Shown in pieces: positions 1 to 13,100 of a DNA stretch of 64,000 bases. A model generated the notes under the pieces. That model did no database searches and was not told the DNA's origin. It saw only the letters and a program-made list of their open reading frames with translations. Source of the stretch: Aquila chrysaetos chrysaetos (taxonomy: Eukaryota; Chordata; Aves; Accipitriformes; Accipitridae); contig NC_044004.1 of assembly GCF_900496995.4 (NCBI RefSeq), forward strand, positions 55,644,224 to 55,708,223, written 5' to 3'. The position numbers and the translations under genes were made by a program. Position 1 is the stretch's first letter; every line of letters starts with the position of its first letter.

Positions 1-999
1 AGCAGTGAAGAGGGATGTTATGTATACCGTTCGTGACAAAATATTTAAAGGGTATTCAGGAAGAAACTGATTTTCCTTAGCCACAGATTTTAGGGGGACA
101 GTATTAATTCCTGTGCCTGAGGCTGGATAGAGAGTTGTGACACTGGTGCCACATGTTCCCCACAGGGCTGTGCATGGGAGAAAAGAAAGAGAGAATAGGA
201 AAGGGTGTGGTAGTAAGTACCACATATATATAAAGTATCAAGGAAAAATAAGTGTCATTTGTATTCTACAGATTTCATTTACACTAAAATGAGTGCAACT
301 GAATCCCTAGGGAACAGTCTGTCTGAGTTATTGTTAATGCAGATGGAAATGGCCCCATAAATTGGGTATGCAAGTTACATTTATGCTAGAATTTGGCTTT
401 TATATCCCTTAAAATACATCAATTAACAGCAGAGGCACAGCTACAGGGACAATTATTTAGTTTAAAGAACAAGGACTTAATTATTTAATCAAAAAAATAT
501 CTTCCCAATGTCTTCATTACATTCATGTCACCTCTGGGCAAGGCTCTCAATGGAAAGATTCCCAATAAACATGCAAGAGATGCAGAGAACAATTTCTGTT
601 GGCTCCAACAAATTACGTCAGTGCATTTCAAACTGCTAAGTACACAAATTGCGTGATCAATTACAGTATTTTGAGTTGCAAAAGATTTTGGATTAATTTC
701 TAATGTGAACATACCCAAAGTAAAGAATTTGACTCTCATTTATTTAAGTGTAGAGCTAGAACAAAGAATTTTGTGAACATTCTTATCTTAAATATATAAA
801 ATTAGTGTCAACTTAGTCTCAGAAAACCCCCAGCTGCTCCAGTGGGACAGCCTCTGTAATCCAGGGTAGCAGGATCAGTCCCATAAACTTTTGTTGGCAA
901 TTAAATTTTTAATTTTCCTAAAGGCGTTTTTTAGTGAAAATGACAGATTATGTGAGTTAGTCAATTCTAAAACACTGTTTGTTTTTGCTTTCCAAACAG
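1..999 (+). other. MTTP: 3' part of MTTP intron 1
   Basis: AT-rich sequence upstream of the first coding exon in the window. I looked for an ATG followed by a hydrophobic signal-peptide exon ending in phase 1 and found none, so exon 1 must lie further upstream. The stretch ends in a good polypyrimidine tract and CAG at 997-999. Nothing else is recognised. Confidence 0.7.
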
Positions 1000-1187
1000 G
1001 GCACACTACTGGACCAAGCTTAAATAATGACAAGCTATATAAGTTTGCTTACTCAGCTGAAGTGTATGTTGATCAGGTGAAAGCATCACTGAAGAAAAGT
1101 GCAGGATATCGGATTTCTTCTGGTGTGGATGTCAACCTCTTATGGAGAAATCCTGACAATGATGATGACCAGTTGATCAAAATTACG
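1000..1187 (+). CDS. MTTP: MTTP exon 2 (residues 21-83)
   Basis: Begins after CAG at 997-999 in phase 1 and reads (G)[18 protein letters not shown], matching the start of the mature N-terminal beta-barrel that contacts apoB and PDI. Ends ATTACG|GTAATT in phase 0. The 573-bp intron that follows shows no recognisable feature. Confidence 0.96.
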
Positions 1188-4100
1188 GTAATTAATGCCA
1201 TCAGACAACTTAAGACATGCCCAATCCTTTCTGCATTTATCTAACTGCTAACCTAACCTTGAAGAACTCATTCTCAGAAGATGAGCTAAATCTTTTATTC
1301 TTCTCTAGTCCTATCAACTAAAACCAGCTTCTTCGATAAGCTGATTCCTATATAATAAGACTTCACAAGGATATATCTAACATCATGAGCCAGAACTTCA
1401 GAATATCTCCGATATTTTGAAATTGCTTCATATAGCTTCTACAGCTTCAAACAACTGGTGTACAAGCACCTACCTGGCAGTAGGTTGTCTGAAGTCCTTG
1501 GTTCTAGCTGCAAATCATGACATTTGCTAAATACAAACTGGGTATTTAGCTTTACAGTGAGTTTTTCTGCCACTTATTTCCCTAGTGGTGAGTGCTGGTT
1601 TCTTTTGAAAACATAGACATAGTAATCATGGAAGATTAATGATCAGAGCCAGAAATGAAGAAATAAAAAAGATGTATTATGTGATTTAGTCTCTCCAGCC
1701 TACACCAGGCCAATGCTAGGCTGCTCTCTACACGAAATTTCTCTGCTTTTACTTTGCTAGGTAAGAGATGTTCAAGTTGAAAATGTGAATGAACGTCCAG
1801 CTGCTAAAAACATCTTCAAAGGAAAAAGCACAGAGAAGATCATCGGGAAAGAATATCTGGAAGCTTTACAGAGGCCCATAGTTCTTGAGCTAGTCCGTGG
1901 AAAAGTAAGACTCTGTCTTTTAAAATTCAGTCCCTGAGGAAACCTGAGACAAATCTTTTCTCACAGGCTTGGAGAATTTACCAATTCACTGTCCTCTCAG
2001 TGTTCTTAATATGCCATCATGTCCTATCTTTCCATATGAAATATAATAGTTTAGCACAGACTGTAGTTTACCTGTACAAGGGGCCCTTGCAGCCCAAGCT
2101 TCTTGTGCGTTGAGGACACCACACAGTATGGAAGTGAACAGCAGATTAGCCACAAATAAATGGCTACACATGTAGATAAATGCACAATTGCTGTGTAAGA
2201 CCTGTGCTGTTGACTTCAGTGAGGCCAGGATTTTATCCAAGGTCTGAAGGCAGAAAAGGAGATACATTTTGTCATGGGGGAGGTTATACAGAGTCTGTGA
2301 GGAACAGTGTTAATCACTTTAAACGCTTCTCAAAGATCTTAGCATGACTGCTTTTCCCACCTCTCTGGCTTGCTTATTTACTTCAGTGTCACCTGCAGTT
2401 TCAACAGTCCCACGTTAATGAGCTTGATGCTGAAAGAGCTACAGCCTTTCCTGTTGTTCCTCTACTGGGAAACTGTCTCCAAAAATCGGAAGAGAAGGGA
2501 CAGGGAGCAGGTGTGTTTCAGTGCGTGCCTGCATTTTTTTGCCTGCCCTGAGAGAGCACCGAGGCACTGTCGCACCGCGGGAGCACACGTGCCCAAAGGT
2601 AGCTCTCAGAGTCCCAGTTTTGCTCAGGAGGGGATTCAACTAAATCCATCTCCCCCTCTTTTTCCCTGCCAGAGCTGCTCACTTGTCCCCTTGCACACAG
2701 CCTACTGCTCTGCCCAGGGAGCGGCGAGGCTTGAAGCCACGGCCGCTCCTGCCTCCTCTCCGCGCTCCTTCACCCTCTCGCTGCTTGTTGCACTTAGGCC
2801 AACAGCCCCGCTCTCCCCTCTGCAGCCGGGCAATGCTCGGCAGGCGGGACGCGGGCAGAGGGGCAGTGGGAAAGGAGGAAGGTTGAAGGTCACGCTCCCT
2901 TTTCTCTTCTGCAGAGCGGAGTGAGGGCTGTGACACCCTACCCCAGCAGGATCTTTACCTCCTGCTGTAAATAGGCACTGAGCACATACCCTGGCCGCCA
3001 GCTCAGCCTACTGAATTGCAGCTGCTATCAAGCCTGCTCGGTAACTTTCAGACTCAGCCTTGTCATCAGTTTTACACAACATAAAAAGAAACAGGCCAGC
3101 GCTGGCTCCCAGCTGTACGCATCCCTAAATGAGAACAGAGGTGTCGGAACAACACGGTCAAAATACATCTGCTCCTAATACATTAAGCGGTCCACACACT
3201 AAGATTGAGATGTAGTATTAAAAACTAGGGCTTTTTCTCAGGTAATAGGGTCTGTACACTCCTTTTACGGTTTCTCTGTGGTGTGATACTTTCATCCCTG
3301 GTACAGTGATTTCACTTTCCAGGGTTGCTCCGAGATAACACGCTGATTGTACAGTTCCTGAAAAAAAGTGCACTTCTAAAGCACCTTGAATGCAAAGTGG
3401 AGGTGCAAAGTCTTGTTACCAGAGGAGAGGCTCAAGCACAACAGTTGACCCATGAAGTGCAAAGGTTGTGATGTGTTTGACACGTCATTTAAGTAATTTT
3501 AACTGAGATTTACCTATGATTCATTCTGGGGTTTTGTAACCTGTGATTAAAGTGCAACAGATATTATGCCCCTGTGGGGAGGGATTAGCTGAGGATTATG
3601 CAGAAAAATAAGTCACTTGTGAAATTATGTAAAATTTCTCATTTCCCTTCTAAATTCTCTCTAATTAACAGGAGGAAAGATGCTCACTGCACTGAAACTG
3701 TACTTAGGTACAGCTGAAGCCCGAAACGTGTTTGTACTGTTATCGGCAGGCCCTGCAGCCCCTGGAGTTTGCTTAAATAAGGCCCAAAGGTCCAAATTCA
3801 GCTTCCCATTCAGCAAAAAGTAAAGGGAGTTTTTCTAGAGAGGATCCTCACTATACTTTTCTCATTTAACCAGATTTGTTATACACTTGTTTTTTTTTTT
3901 CTACAGGTCAAAACCTTCTACTCGTATCAAAATGAACCTGGTTTTACTCAAAATATTAAGAGAGGTCTGGCGAGCCTTTTCCAGCTACAGCTGCACTCTG
4001 GTGCTGCCCGTGAGGTATGGTGGTATATCCAGCAAGATAATCATCATCAGAGAAACAGGCAGAGCCCGGTCTGCTCCGAAAGGCAGACCTGTGTCTCCTG

Positions 4101-7100
4101 CTGACTTCGGAAGGAATGAACTGTGACAGAAATCAGACCTTTGATTGCATTTGAGGTTGCGGACGTAAAGACAGACTTCTGAATATTTGGTGACACAACT
4201 CAAGTTGCTGCAATTAACATAAAGAATTGGTGAAATCCATTTGATTTTAAATGCTTTTATCAGTTTAGTAGAATTTGGTAATAAACCAACTTAAACCAGG
4301 TCACTCTAAAACAGATTACACCGATGTTTAAAGTCAGTTGACTCCCAAGCTCAATTCAACGGATTAAGCTATTTTAAATCAGAGTATCCACACAAAGTTA
4401 GTAGTGGTTTAGCTGCATCCATTTAACCTGTGTTACATTGTTAAATTTCTACATTTGTCCACATGAGCAAAGCTGGAATTTAGCTCGAATTCGTGAGTAT
4501 AGTGCCAGCTGCCAGGTGTCTCCTAAATTTTTTGTTTAAACAAACATTGTTACTTTCCTTCATAGCTATCTAATGAAAAGTACCCTTGCCTATCCAAAGC
4601 AGGTAGTTAGAAACACTCAAAACTGGTAAATAAACCCAAGCAGTGCAGCATCTCAGGTACAGGATTCCAACAGTGGAGAAAATATTTCATCTTTGGAAGG
4701 TGTTCTGGGGTCCCAAAGATAAATTCAAGAAATTGTCCTAATCTAACTCTTTTTTCCAAGGTGGACATATCTGGGAAATGCAATACTACTTACCATGTGC
4801 GGCAAGATCAAGTGACTAAAATAAAAGCCCTGGACTCCTGTGAAATAGAAAAAGAAGGATTTACCAGCCACAACCAGGTATGATTTCTTTAACAAAATAA
4901 AATCTGCTCTGCCTGTTTAAAATATATTCTTAGTAGCTATTACTCATTTTCTCAAAAGTCCTTTCTGCATTACAGAAAGCAAATTCTACATGTACATTTT
5001 GCAGTATTACTAGTACAAATTTCATATGTAATACCCATGGGGGGAACAGAGAACAGATTCTCCTCTTATGTAAACCACCTTGGCTCAGCTGATATTGAGT
5101 ACAGCACACCAATTCACGTAATTTTTTTTATCTCATCCATAACATATTTTAGTTTCTATGCAGATTTACAGCACTTTTGTCCTGGCTGTACTGAAATTTT
5201 AATCGATGTGAGGCTTCTTTTTTCTTTGGAGCAAAATAGTAGATACAGCCACAGTCATAGTGACAACAGTAACCTTTTTCCCAGCTGCTAAGTTATAGCA
5301 TTTAGCGTACACAATAAATTCCAGGCAAGATGCTGACTCCTGAATGGAGCCCGGTCAGGCTTGCCTGGAAGGTCAAAGGCTTCCCTAATGCACAGGTGTA
5401 ATGTATGAAATGTGCCATAGAGGTAACTGAAACCCTACTATGGCATTAATGGTCCTCCACTACTAGTAAATGCCTTTTTAAGCAGTTACTACTGAGTGCA
5501 GGCTGGACACATGCTGAAGGCACTGCGATTCTCCGCATCTGAAACTGACCTTTCTCAGCTCAGAGATGTACAAAGGTAGCACACGCTCTGTTAATAAACC
5601 CCCTTAACACTATGACTGAATTCTGGATCTTCACACTTGCCACAAAGACTTCGACTTGTTTACAAACAGATCAAGCAAGGTGGCTGGCTTTGCTTCCCGG
5701 GTGTGAACATGATGATCTTATTTACAGGACATTTCCCTGGAAAAGCTTCTCATCGTATTTAAAGTGTATTTTAACTAAATGTAGTACTGGGCATTTTCTC
5801 CGTTTAGTCTCCATAACTGCCACCCCTCCTTCCCCTTTATTTTCCCCTGGTACGTATTGAATTTGAAACACATGGTGCAGAAGTGAGTGGCTTCTTGTTG
5901 CAGAAGGCATTCTTGAGAACCTGATTTATAAGCTTAGCTTGAGATATTGTCAACCCACATGCACCTTCCTCATTTGGCTCTATTTCATTACGAGTTTTGC
6001 CCTGATTTGGAACTGTGAGCTTTTTTCCTATTCTGTTGTTTATTGATCAGCCTTTTTTTCTGGTTTATTTTTAAATTATTTTCAGATTTTAGATGTCAGT
6101 ACAAAAGCCACATCTGCCACAATTTATGTGTTGGAAGACAGTTTCATTAAATCCATTAAGGCAGAAGAAAATTATGTTTTGCTTCTGAATTCCCGACGAA
6201 AAACAGGTGCCAAAATAGTTTCAAAGTAAGTTGGGCAGTGTGACTGTTGTTGATGGTAGCAGGACTAGTGGTTCAAGTCAGGTTTTATGTGTATGTCTTA
6301 TAGCATCAAGATCTAAGGCTGTAAACTCTCCAGGTAAGGATTTAGGTCTCTTTTGTATCCATATGGTACCTAGTCCAACTTTGATTAAGGGCTCTACCAT
6401 ACTGCAAATAATAAAGAATGGCATTCATAAAAGATTAAATTAAAACAGCTGGAATTGGCCAAAACATTTTAAGCAACACATTACTTCTGTAGGTGTTCTG
6501 TTTCTGTGTCCTCTCATTTCTTAAGAAATACTTCCAATGGATCTCCATTTCTAGTCTGTGAAAGTTCAGAAGTATAGAAAACAAAATCTGCTGCATAGAA
6601 AGGAAACAACAGTGAAACCTAGATCTGTGTTAGACTCCAGACTCCAAAACACTGAAAGTTTGGAGATACTCATACAAGATAAATGATTCAAGCATCTCCT
6701 TAGTATTATGATATTAAAAAAAATGTACATTCAAAATCTCACTTTCCAGATCTTCTTATGAACAAATATATGAAAAATTTCAGAATGTATATGGTTACTG
6801 AAGGCTGTTAACCAGGTCCTATAAATCCATACTTTCGGAAGTCTGTTATTAAGGTATTTTATGCCACATACCTCTAGCAGTAATTCTGCTGGTATCTGAT
6901 ACTTCTGTTACCTTAAAAAAGCCATAGACTTGCCATGTTCTGAACATTTTAAAATAAGACTTCAATGACTCTGTGTTCTATATTTTTGGTCTGTGGAGGG
7001 GTATTTTTTTTCCTCTTGCTGTGATTTCTGCATTTCTGCTCTAACATTTGAGCTCTAACTGTGTCTTCACTGTGTGGATACACAGGCAGAGACTGGAATT

Positions 7101-10100
7101 GAAGTCAGTACAAGCTGGCCCTGGACTGATCGCTGGGAAGCAAGTTGCCAGTGTTATCAAGACCTTGGACTCCAGTTACGTTGCTGTGTCACTAGTAGCA
7201 GACCGAGTCAAATCCGAATGCAAAAAGTGTCCTTCAGTAAGTAAACACAGGCTTGTTGGATGTCAGGTGTGTTAGCTGAGCAGAAGAAGTGTGAAAGAAG
7301 CTTCCATCCAAGCAGCCCACTTGGAGGGGTCTAACGTAGCAATACAAAATACGCCCCAGAGTGGGGATCACGGTAGTGATGCAATGGTCCTCCACCACAC
7401 AAGGGTGCTTTAAGACCTACCTCTAAAAGTACCAACCTTTTTGGTCTCTTTCAAAGACTGAGTGCAGTATTTCTCAAGACCAGTAGAAAATACAACACCC
7501 TTTCATTTTATTTCATCTTTGCCAACCTTGAGTTGGCAGGAGCTTATTTCCTCTGGGTAATGGAGTGGGAAATTACTTTTAAGATGGTTGGCCAGTGTTT
7601 ATAAACAATTCTGTCATGGAGGAGCTGAACTGCTCCTAGAAATTGCAGGTAGTTAGCCATTTCTTAGGCAGGCTAAACATTTGTTGGTAATACATCTAGC
7701 CTCTTCTTTCTGCCTGACCCTGAAGGAAGCCTTTTATTTAAAAGACTTTATAGCTATTTTATAAGTGTAAAATGGAGCTTTTAGTATTCTTGGCAAGTCC
7801 AGTACTGTTCTCATTTTTGCCCTGGAAAAAAAAAATTACCTAGTTTTTTTATATTTAAGACATCTAAAGACTACTAAGATCCTGGTACTGTACATGCATC
7901 ATCCTTTGTTTTACTGATGCTATTCATCATAAACTAATATAAATTTCTACAGTGATTGTTAGCAAACAGTTTTAATGCTATTACCATTGTGGAATGAATT
8001 TAGCAGTGAATAGGAACATTCATTTCAAGATTATTATTCTCTGCCAGTTTTTGATAAGCAAGGTAAGGCTTCTATTCAGCACACATAATTTTAATCTTCC
8101 AGAGATACTTCTTATGAGCACAAATACCTTAGTATATTGGAACCTGTGCTAGTTATTTGGAAGTAGCATTGCACTGTAATAATTTATCTTGCCTAATGCT
8201 TGTTGAGCCGCAGAGAAGATAAAAAAATATGTTGCGGGAAATGAAACAGAAATGATGCTGCATGCGTGCTGGAGCAGTTCTGAGCAGGGAACATCAAGGG
8301 ATCTCAAACAGAGCAGGGACAGGTGCTTTTTCCCTGACTCTGCCCATTGGGGTTTGTGCTGACCAATTTGTCACTTGGAAGCGAGTTTGTCATAATAGTT
8401 ATAATTTCCAGACGAAGATAACAAACATAGGGTATAATTCCAGAGCAATGCCTGGGGACTGAGCTATGTCATTATAAACCTAATGGCACGATGAGAATGA
8501 AGTCCTGCTTTCCCACTGTATTTTACAGTAACTGCTATGAAAAGATGGGGTCTATAAACAGAACACTGTATCCAAAGCAGCAACATAACATTTGGTACTT
8601 ATATATCATAGTATACATTAATGCCATGCTGACATGGTATGCCCTACAGTTTTACGTTTTCAAAACCCTTTTAAAATCATAACAGGTCTTACCTCTATCT
8701 TTATGAATTTGGTAAAATAACTATGACTATCCCTACTTCACAGATGGCAGCACTAGCTTCTGTGAGGTTATGGCCAACATTTACATTTAAATTTAGGCCT
8801 AGATTTCTGTGTTTAGACATCATAAAGCATGCTTTTTTCAGAAGAGCTCATGGTTCTTACTTTTTTTTTATGCTCATGGTTCCTACAGGAACAGATGCTT
8901 GCCCCTTCTGAAATTGAGGTGGGTTTGTTCTGTCTTGTGCAGCCAACCTTTGTAGGTTGGTAAAGCAGCTGTCAGGCACTGACATTCAAAACCAACTACT
9001 GCTCAGTTTAGGACCTCTTGGTTTGGCTTGAATTTTCCTAGAGTGCCCACAAGGCCTCTGGTCTGATCTCTCTGTCAGAGAGACAGAGATTCATGTCTGA
9101 GCTTGGCTGAGTTGCCACGTGGAAGTGCGTGCATCTGTGCCTGAATCCTTGGGGTATTCAATCCAAACTGCCTGACATTCACATCAGGAGAACGAGGGCC
9201 CTCGCAGAAGTCAATTGTGAGTGCTGTTTTTTAAAGTCCTGGTCACTGCAGGAGACAGCAGCTGCTCCTTGTAGCAGTTGTGTGGTTAGAGCACCTCCCC
9301 AAAGAGGAAGACTTGGTCTCCGCTCTCTTTTGCTTGAGATGGCTCCAGCTCGCATCTCCCATCTTGTTTGTCTCTAAGGTATAGGCTGAGATGACTAAGA
9401 GCAGCCCACACAGCTGGGCTCTGCACAGGAGAAAATACAGGCTTAATGAGGTTAGAGATTTTTTGCCAGGCTATGGTGCAGCTTCAACAGGGGGAATAGA
9501 AAGTGCCCCATATGTTTATCCAATTTCAGCTTATAATAGCCACACTGACCTTGGTGCTAAGCACTAATCACCAGTTGAGGTTAACAGACCCATCTGTGCC
9601 TCAGAACAGGAGCTCCTCCCAGCTGGTCATTAATCCTCAGGAAATATCCTATGTCTCAATCATTGTTGCCTAATTATTGTTTGTTACAGTTGATGGAAGT
9701 TGCACTCTGTACTGCTGAATGATACTTCTATTTGCCAGCAGGTTCGAGTGTTATTGCCTAATACAAAACCCATGAAGAGGGGAAGTGTTTTAGTAAAGGT
9801 CAAATGGGTGCTAGTGTTATTTCCCACTTGGGAAAACTACAGTAAACACTGCTGCAAAGAACAGCTGAGTTTTCACCAAGGAATGTTCTCGATAATTTGA
9901 GATAACAGAGGCAAAGGCAAGTGAGAGAGGAAAGGTCAAAATACCTGCACCAGTTTCTTATGGGATTTTATCTGGAAGGACAGATATAGGTGCTGTGGTA
10001 CCACGTTGGCTCATTCAAGTAAAAAATGTGGTGGATCGAATAAATACAGCAACAACATATGAAGAAGCCAATACCTATTCTAATACCATCTTACTTGACA

Positions 10101-13100
10101 TTTTGTACAATAACCACAAATCCCTCCCCATCTTATGCAGGTTTATGAATAAGAAATGGGAATTAATTATGGGACATTTACTCCTGTTCCACACTAACCA
10201 CTTACAAAAATACCATCTTCTAAGAAAATATGATTAATTTGTGAATTGGGGATTGTGCATCTCTCACTTCAAAAAAACTGTCTTAGGAGAAAATGGGAAC
10301 AGAAGGCAAACACTGTATTCACCAGAAAGCGCGGTAAATTTGCAAGAGAAGAGAATTCACCTTATTCTAGTTACAGTATAAATAAACGTGTTTTGTTCCA
10401 AAATAGATTGTATTTAAGGCAATGTACATTATCAGAAAATATTAAAGTGTTGGAAGAGAGACAGCTATAGAAAGGTTTCAAAGATATTTGTGCTGGGGTA
10501 TCATCAATTAAATAACACTTAGCTAAAGGATCAGCAATCTATTGGATTTCAGCTAATTTGAGCAATAGTTGGCCCACATATCTGCATTTAGTAAGTCTGA
10601 TTTTGAGAACTGAAACCACAATCTGAGAGATTTGACATAACATGAATTATTCTGCAGCTTTCTGAACACTGGCAGAGCATCAGAGAACATATGTATCCTG
10701 AAAAACTTTCCAAAGCTGAAGCAGCAAGAAGCTTTTTGTCCTTCATTCAGAACATCAGAAAAGCTACGAAAGAGGAGATACTGCAGATTATTAGAAGTGA
10801 AAATAAAGAACTTCTGTAAGTCATCATGAAAAAGCTTTCAAAAGGTTTAAGTTACTTAAAACTGCAGAATGCAAATTGCTTGCAAACGGATTCAGTTCTA
10901 CTGGTGATGCCCTAGCAATGCAAAAACAGTATTCAGTACTGCCTGCAGGAAAAGGACTTTTTTTTAAAAAGCTGTGTTTGTTCTTGTAGTATAATATATT
11001 TGCAGCACACTGTTCAGCTACCAGGATTGTATCTACAATGCAAGGCAAACATACTTTGTAGCTTACCCAAAGCTTCTCATCCCGACTGCTTGTTCTGAAA
11101 CACTCCATAACTTGTTCTTGACTTCCCCATTTGTTTCCTTCAAAAGGAAATACAGCAAAGAAGGGGATGTTTCATGCCTGGATATTGTCCTAATATTAGA
11201 GTTTGGGTGTGAATAGCAGGCACACCTAGACTTGGGAGTTGGAAAGCATTTCCGAGTCCCACCATGCAGCCAGGATCTTTCAAACAAATTATAACAGTTG
11301 TTAACAATAGAGATAAACCTGAGAGTAACTCAGGTAGCGTAGCTGCCATTGTGTATTTAGAAATAAACCACTTTTTTCCATTTACAACCTTGTTCTGTAA
11401 ACTTTAAGACACTCTGGATAGTTCTGATTTTTTAATACTTTTTTAGCCCCATATTTGCATAAATTAAAATATTATTATCTATGGATATGAATAATTTCTG
11501 GAGTTCATCTACCATTTTGAGGCCAAAGAATTCAGAGACACAGTTTTTTCCAATAAGAGTAAAAATTCTGTCTCTTACCTGCAATGAAGGTACATGAGCT
11601 TCTTTCCTTCTATATGCAGCAAAGTCTTTTCAGTATTTTCTAGATCATTACAATGATATGTTCATTTCCACTTCTTTGTAGTCCGCAGGTAGTGGATGCT
11701 GTAACCTCTGCTCAGACCCCAGCATCACTGGAGGCCATACTGGAGTTTCTTGACTTTAAGGATGCAAGCACTTCTACCCTGCAGGAGCGATTCCTGTATG
11801 CCTGTGGATTTGCTTCTCACCCCAGTGAAATGTTCCTGAAATCTTTAACTGTAAGTCAAAGGACAAAACAAATACAATGGAGTTAATACTCTTGAGCATT
11901 GTTCCTGTCAAAGGGGAAGGGAAGAAGAAATGACTGTTGCTGTTTCCAATTTTCCTTTCTTTATCCCTTCCAGGGTGTCCTTTAAGTGTGCCAGTAGCAT
12001 AGAGCCTGGAAACAACAAAAATTCATAGGTCCAGACTGAAAGTCTATTTACTTTGTAAAATGTTATCAATATCTACTACTTGGAAAAGTAACATAATATT
12101 GAGTGTTAGCAAAACAACTTGAGGGTTCTTTGATTGTTGCCTTATCAAAGTCCTGTAACCATTTAATACTCTTTTTTTTTTTTTTAAACATAGCTTCAAA
12201 ATGAATCTACTATTTGAGACACTGAATGTAACTCAAGGGGAAAATGGCAGTCAGTTATTATATGTAATGATAGAGCAGTGCTCTGCTTAGCCTGAGCCCA
12301 GGCCGTTGTGGTCATCACTGCCTTCACATTGCACTAATGTTCACATGAAATGAGGGAGGCTATTCAGGCCACTACAGACTGTGGTTCATCATATTTAGAC
12401 AGAGAGACTAACGGCATTGCTTTTGCATAACAGGCTAAGTTCAAGGGTGATATCGCAAATGAAGAAATCAGAGAAACTCTTGTCATTGTCATGGGAGCAC
12501 TGATCAGAAAGCTGTGTGAGAAAGAAGGCTGCAAGCTTCCAGTGAGTATCTGCTGTTCACTTCTGGCCAAATTCCGGTCTGCAACACACGTGAATGATCC
12601 CTGCTGACGTTACTGGGAGAGCATGAGAGACAGGGGGGAAAAATAAGCCCATAAACTCCTATGTTTGATAGAGAGAGGACTTCTTTTTTCTTTTTTTTTT
12701 TTTAATAATGACATCTACTTTGTCAGCTTTAGGCTTTAATCTGGTCTCTTCCCATTTCTGTGGATTTGTCTCAGAACTTTTTTTCACTGCCTAATCTGTC
12801 AGCAGAAGCAGTACTTGTGCTCCCTTGTCGAAAAGCTTTGTACGTCCTCAGAGAAGCACTGGTAAACTCAGGATCTATTTAATATTTGCAATCACCTTAG
12901 GTTATTTCAGCTCTGTGAAGAAAATTCCTTGGTTCAAGTACTCAACTCTGCCCCAAACATGCATAGAACAACCCAGGAGGAAGGCTATCAGCTTGACTAT
13001 GGACTGAGTAGATGCTGGTGATAGAGGATGAGGATGATCCAACAAGGCACTGCTGCCTGCTGGATCTCTGCTGTTCGGGCTTGCAGCACACTGCTGAGAA

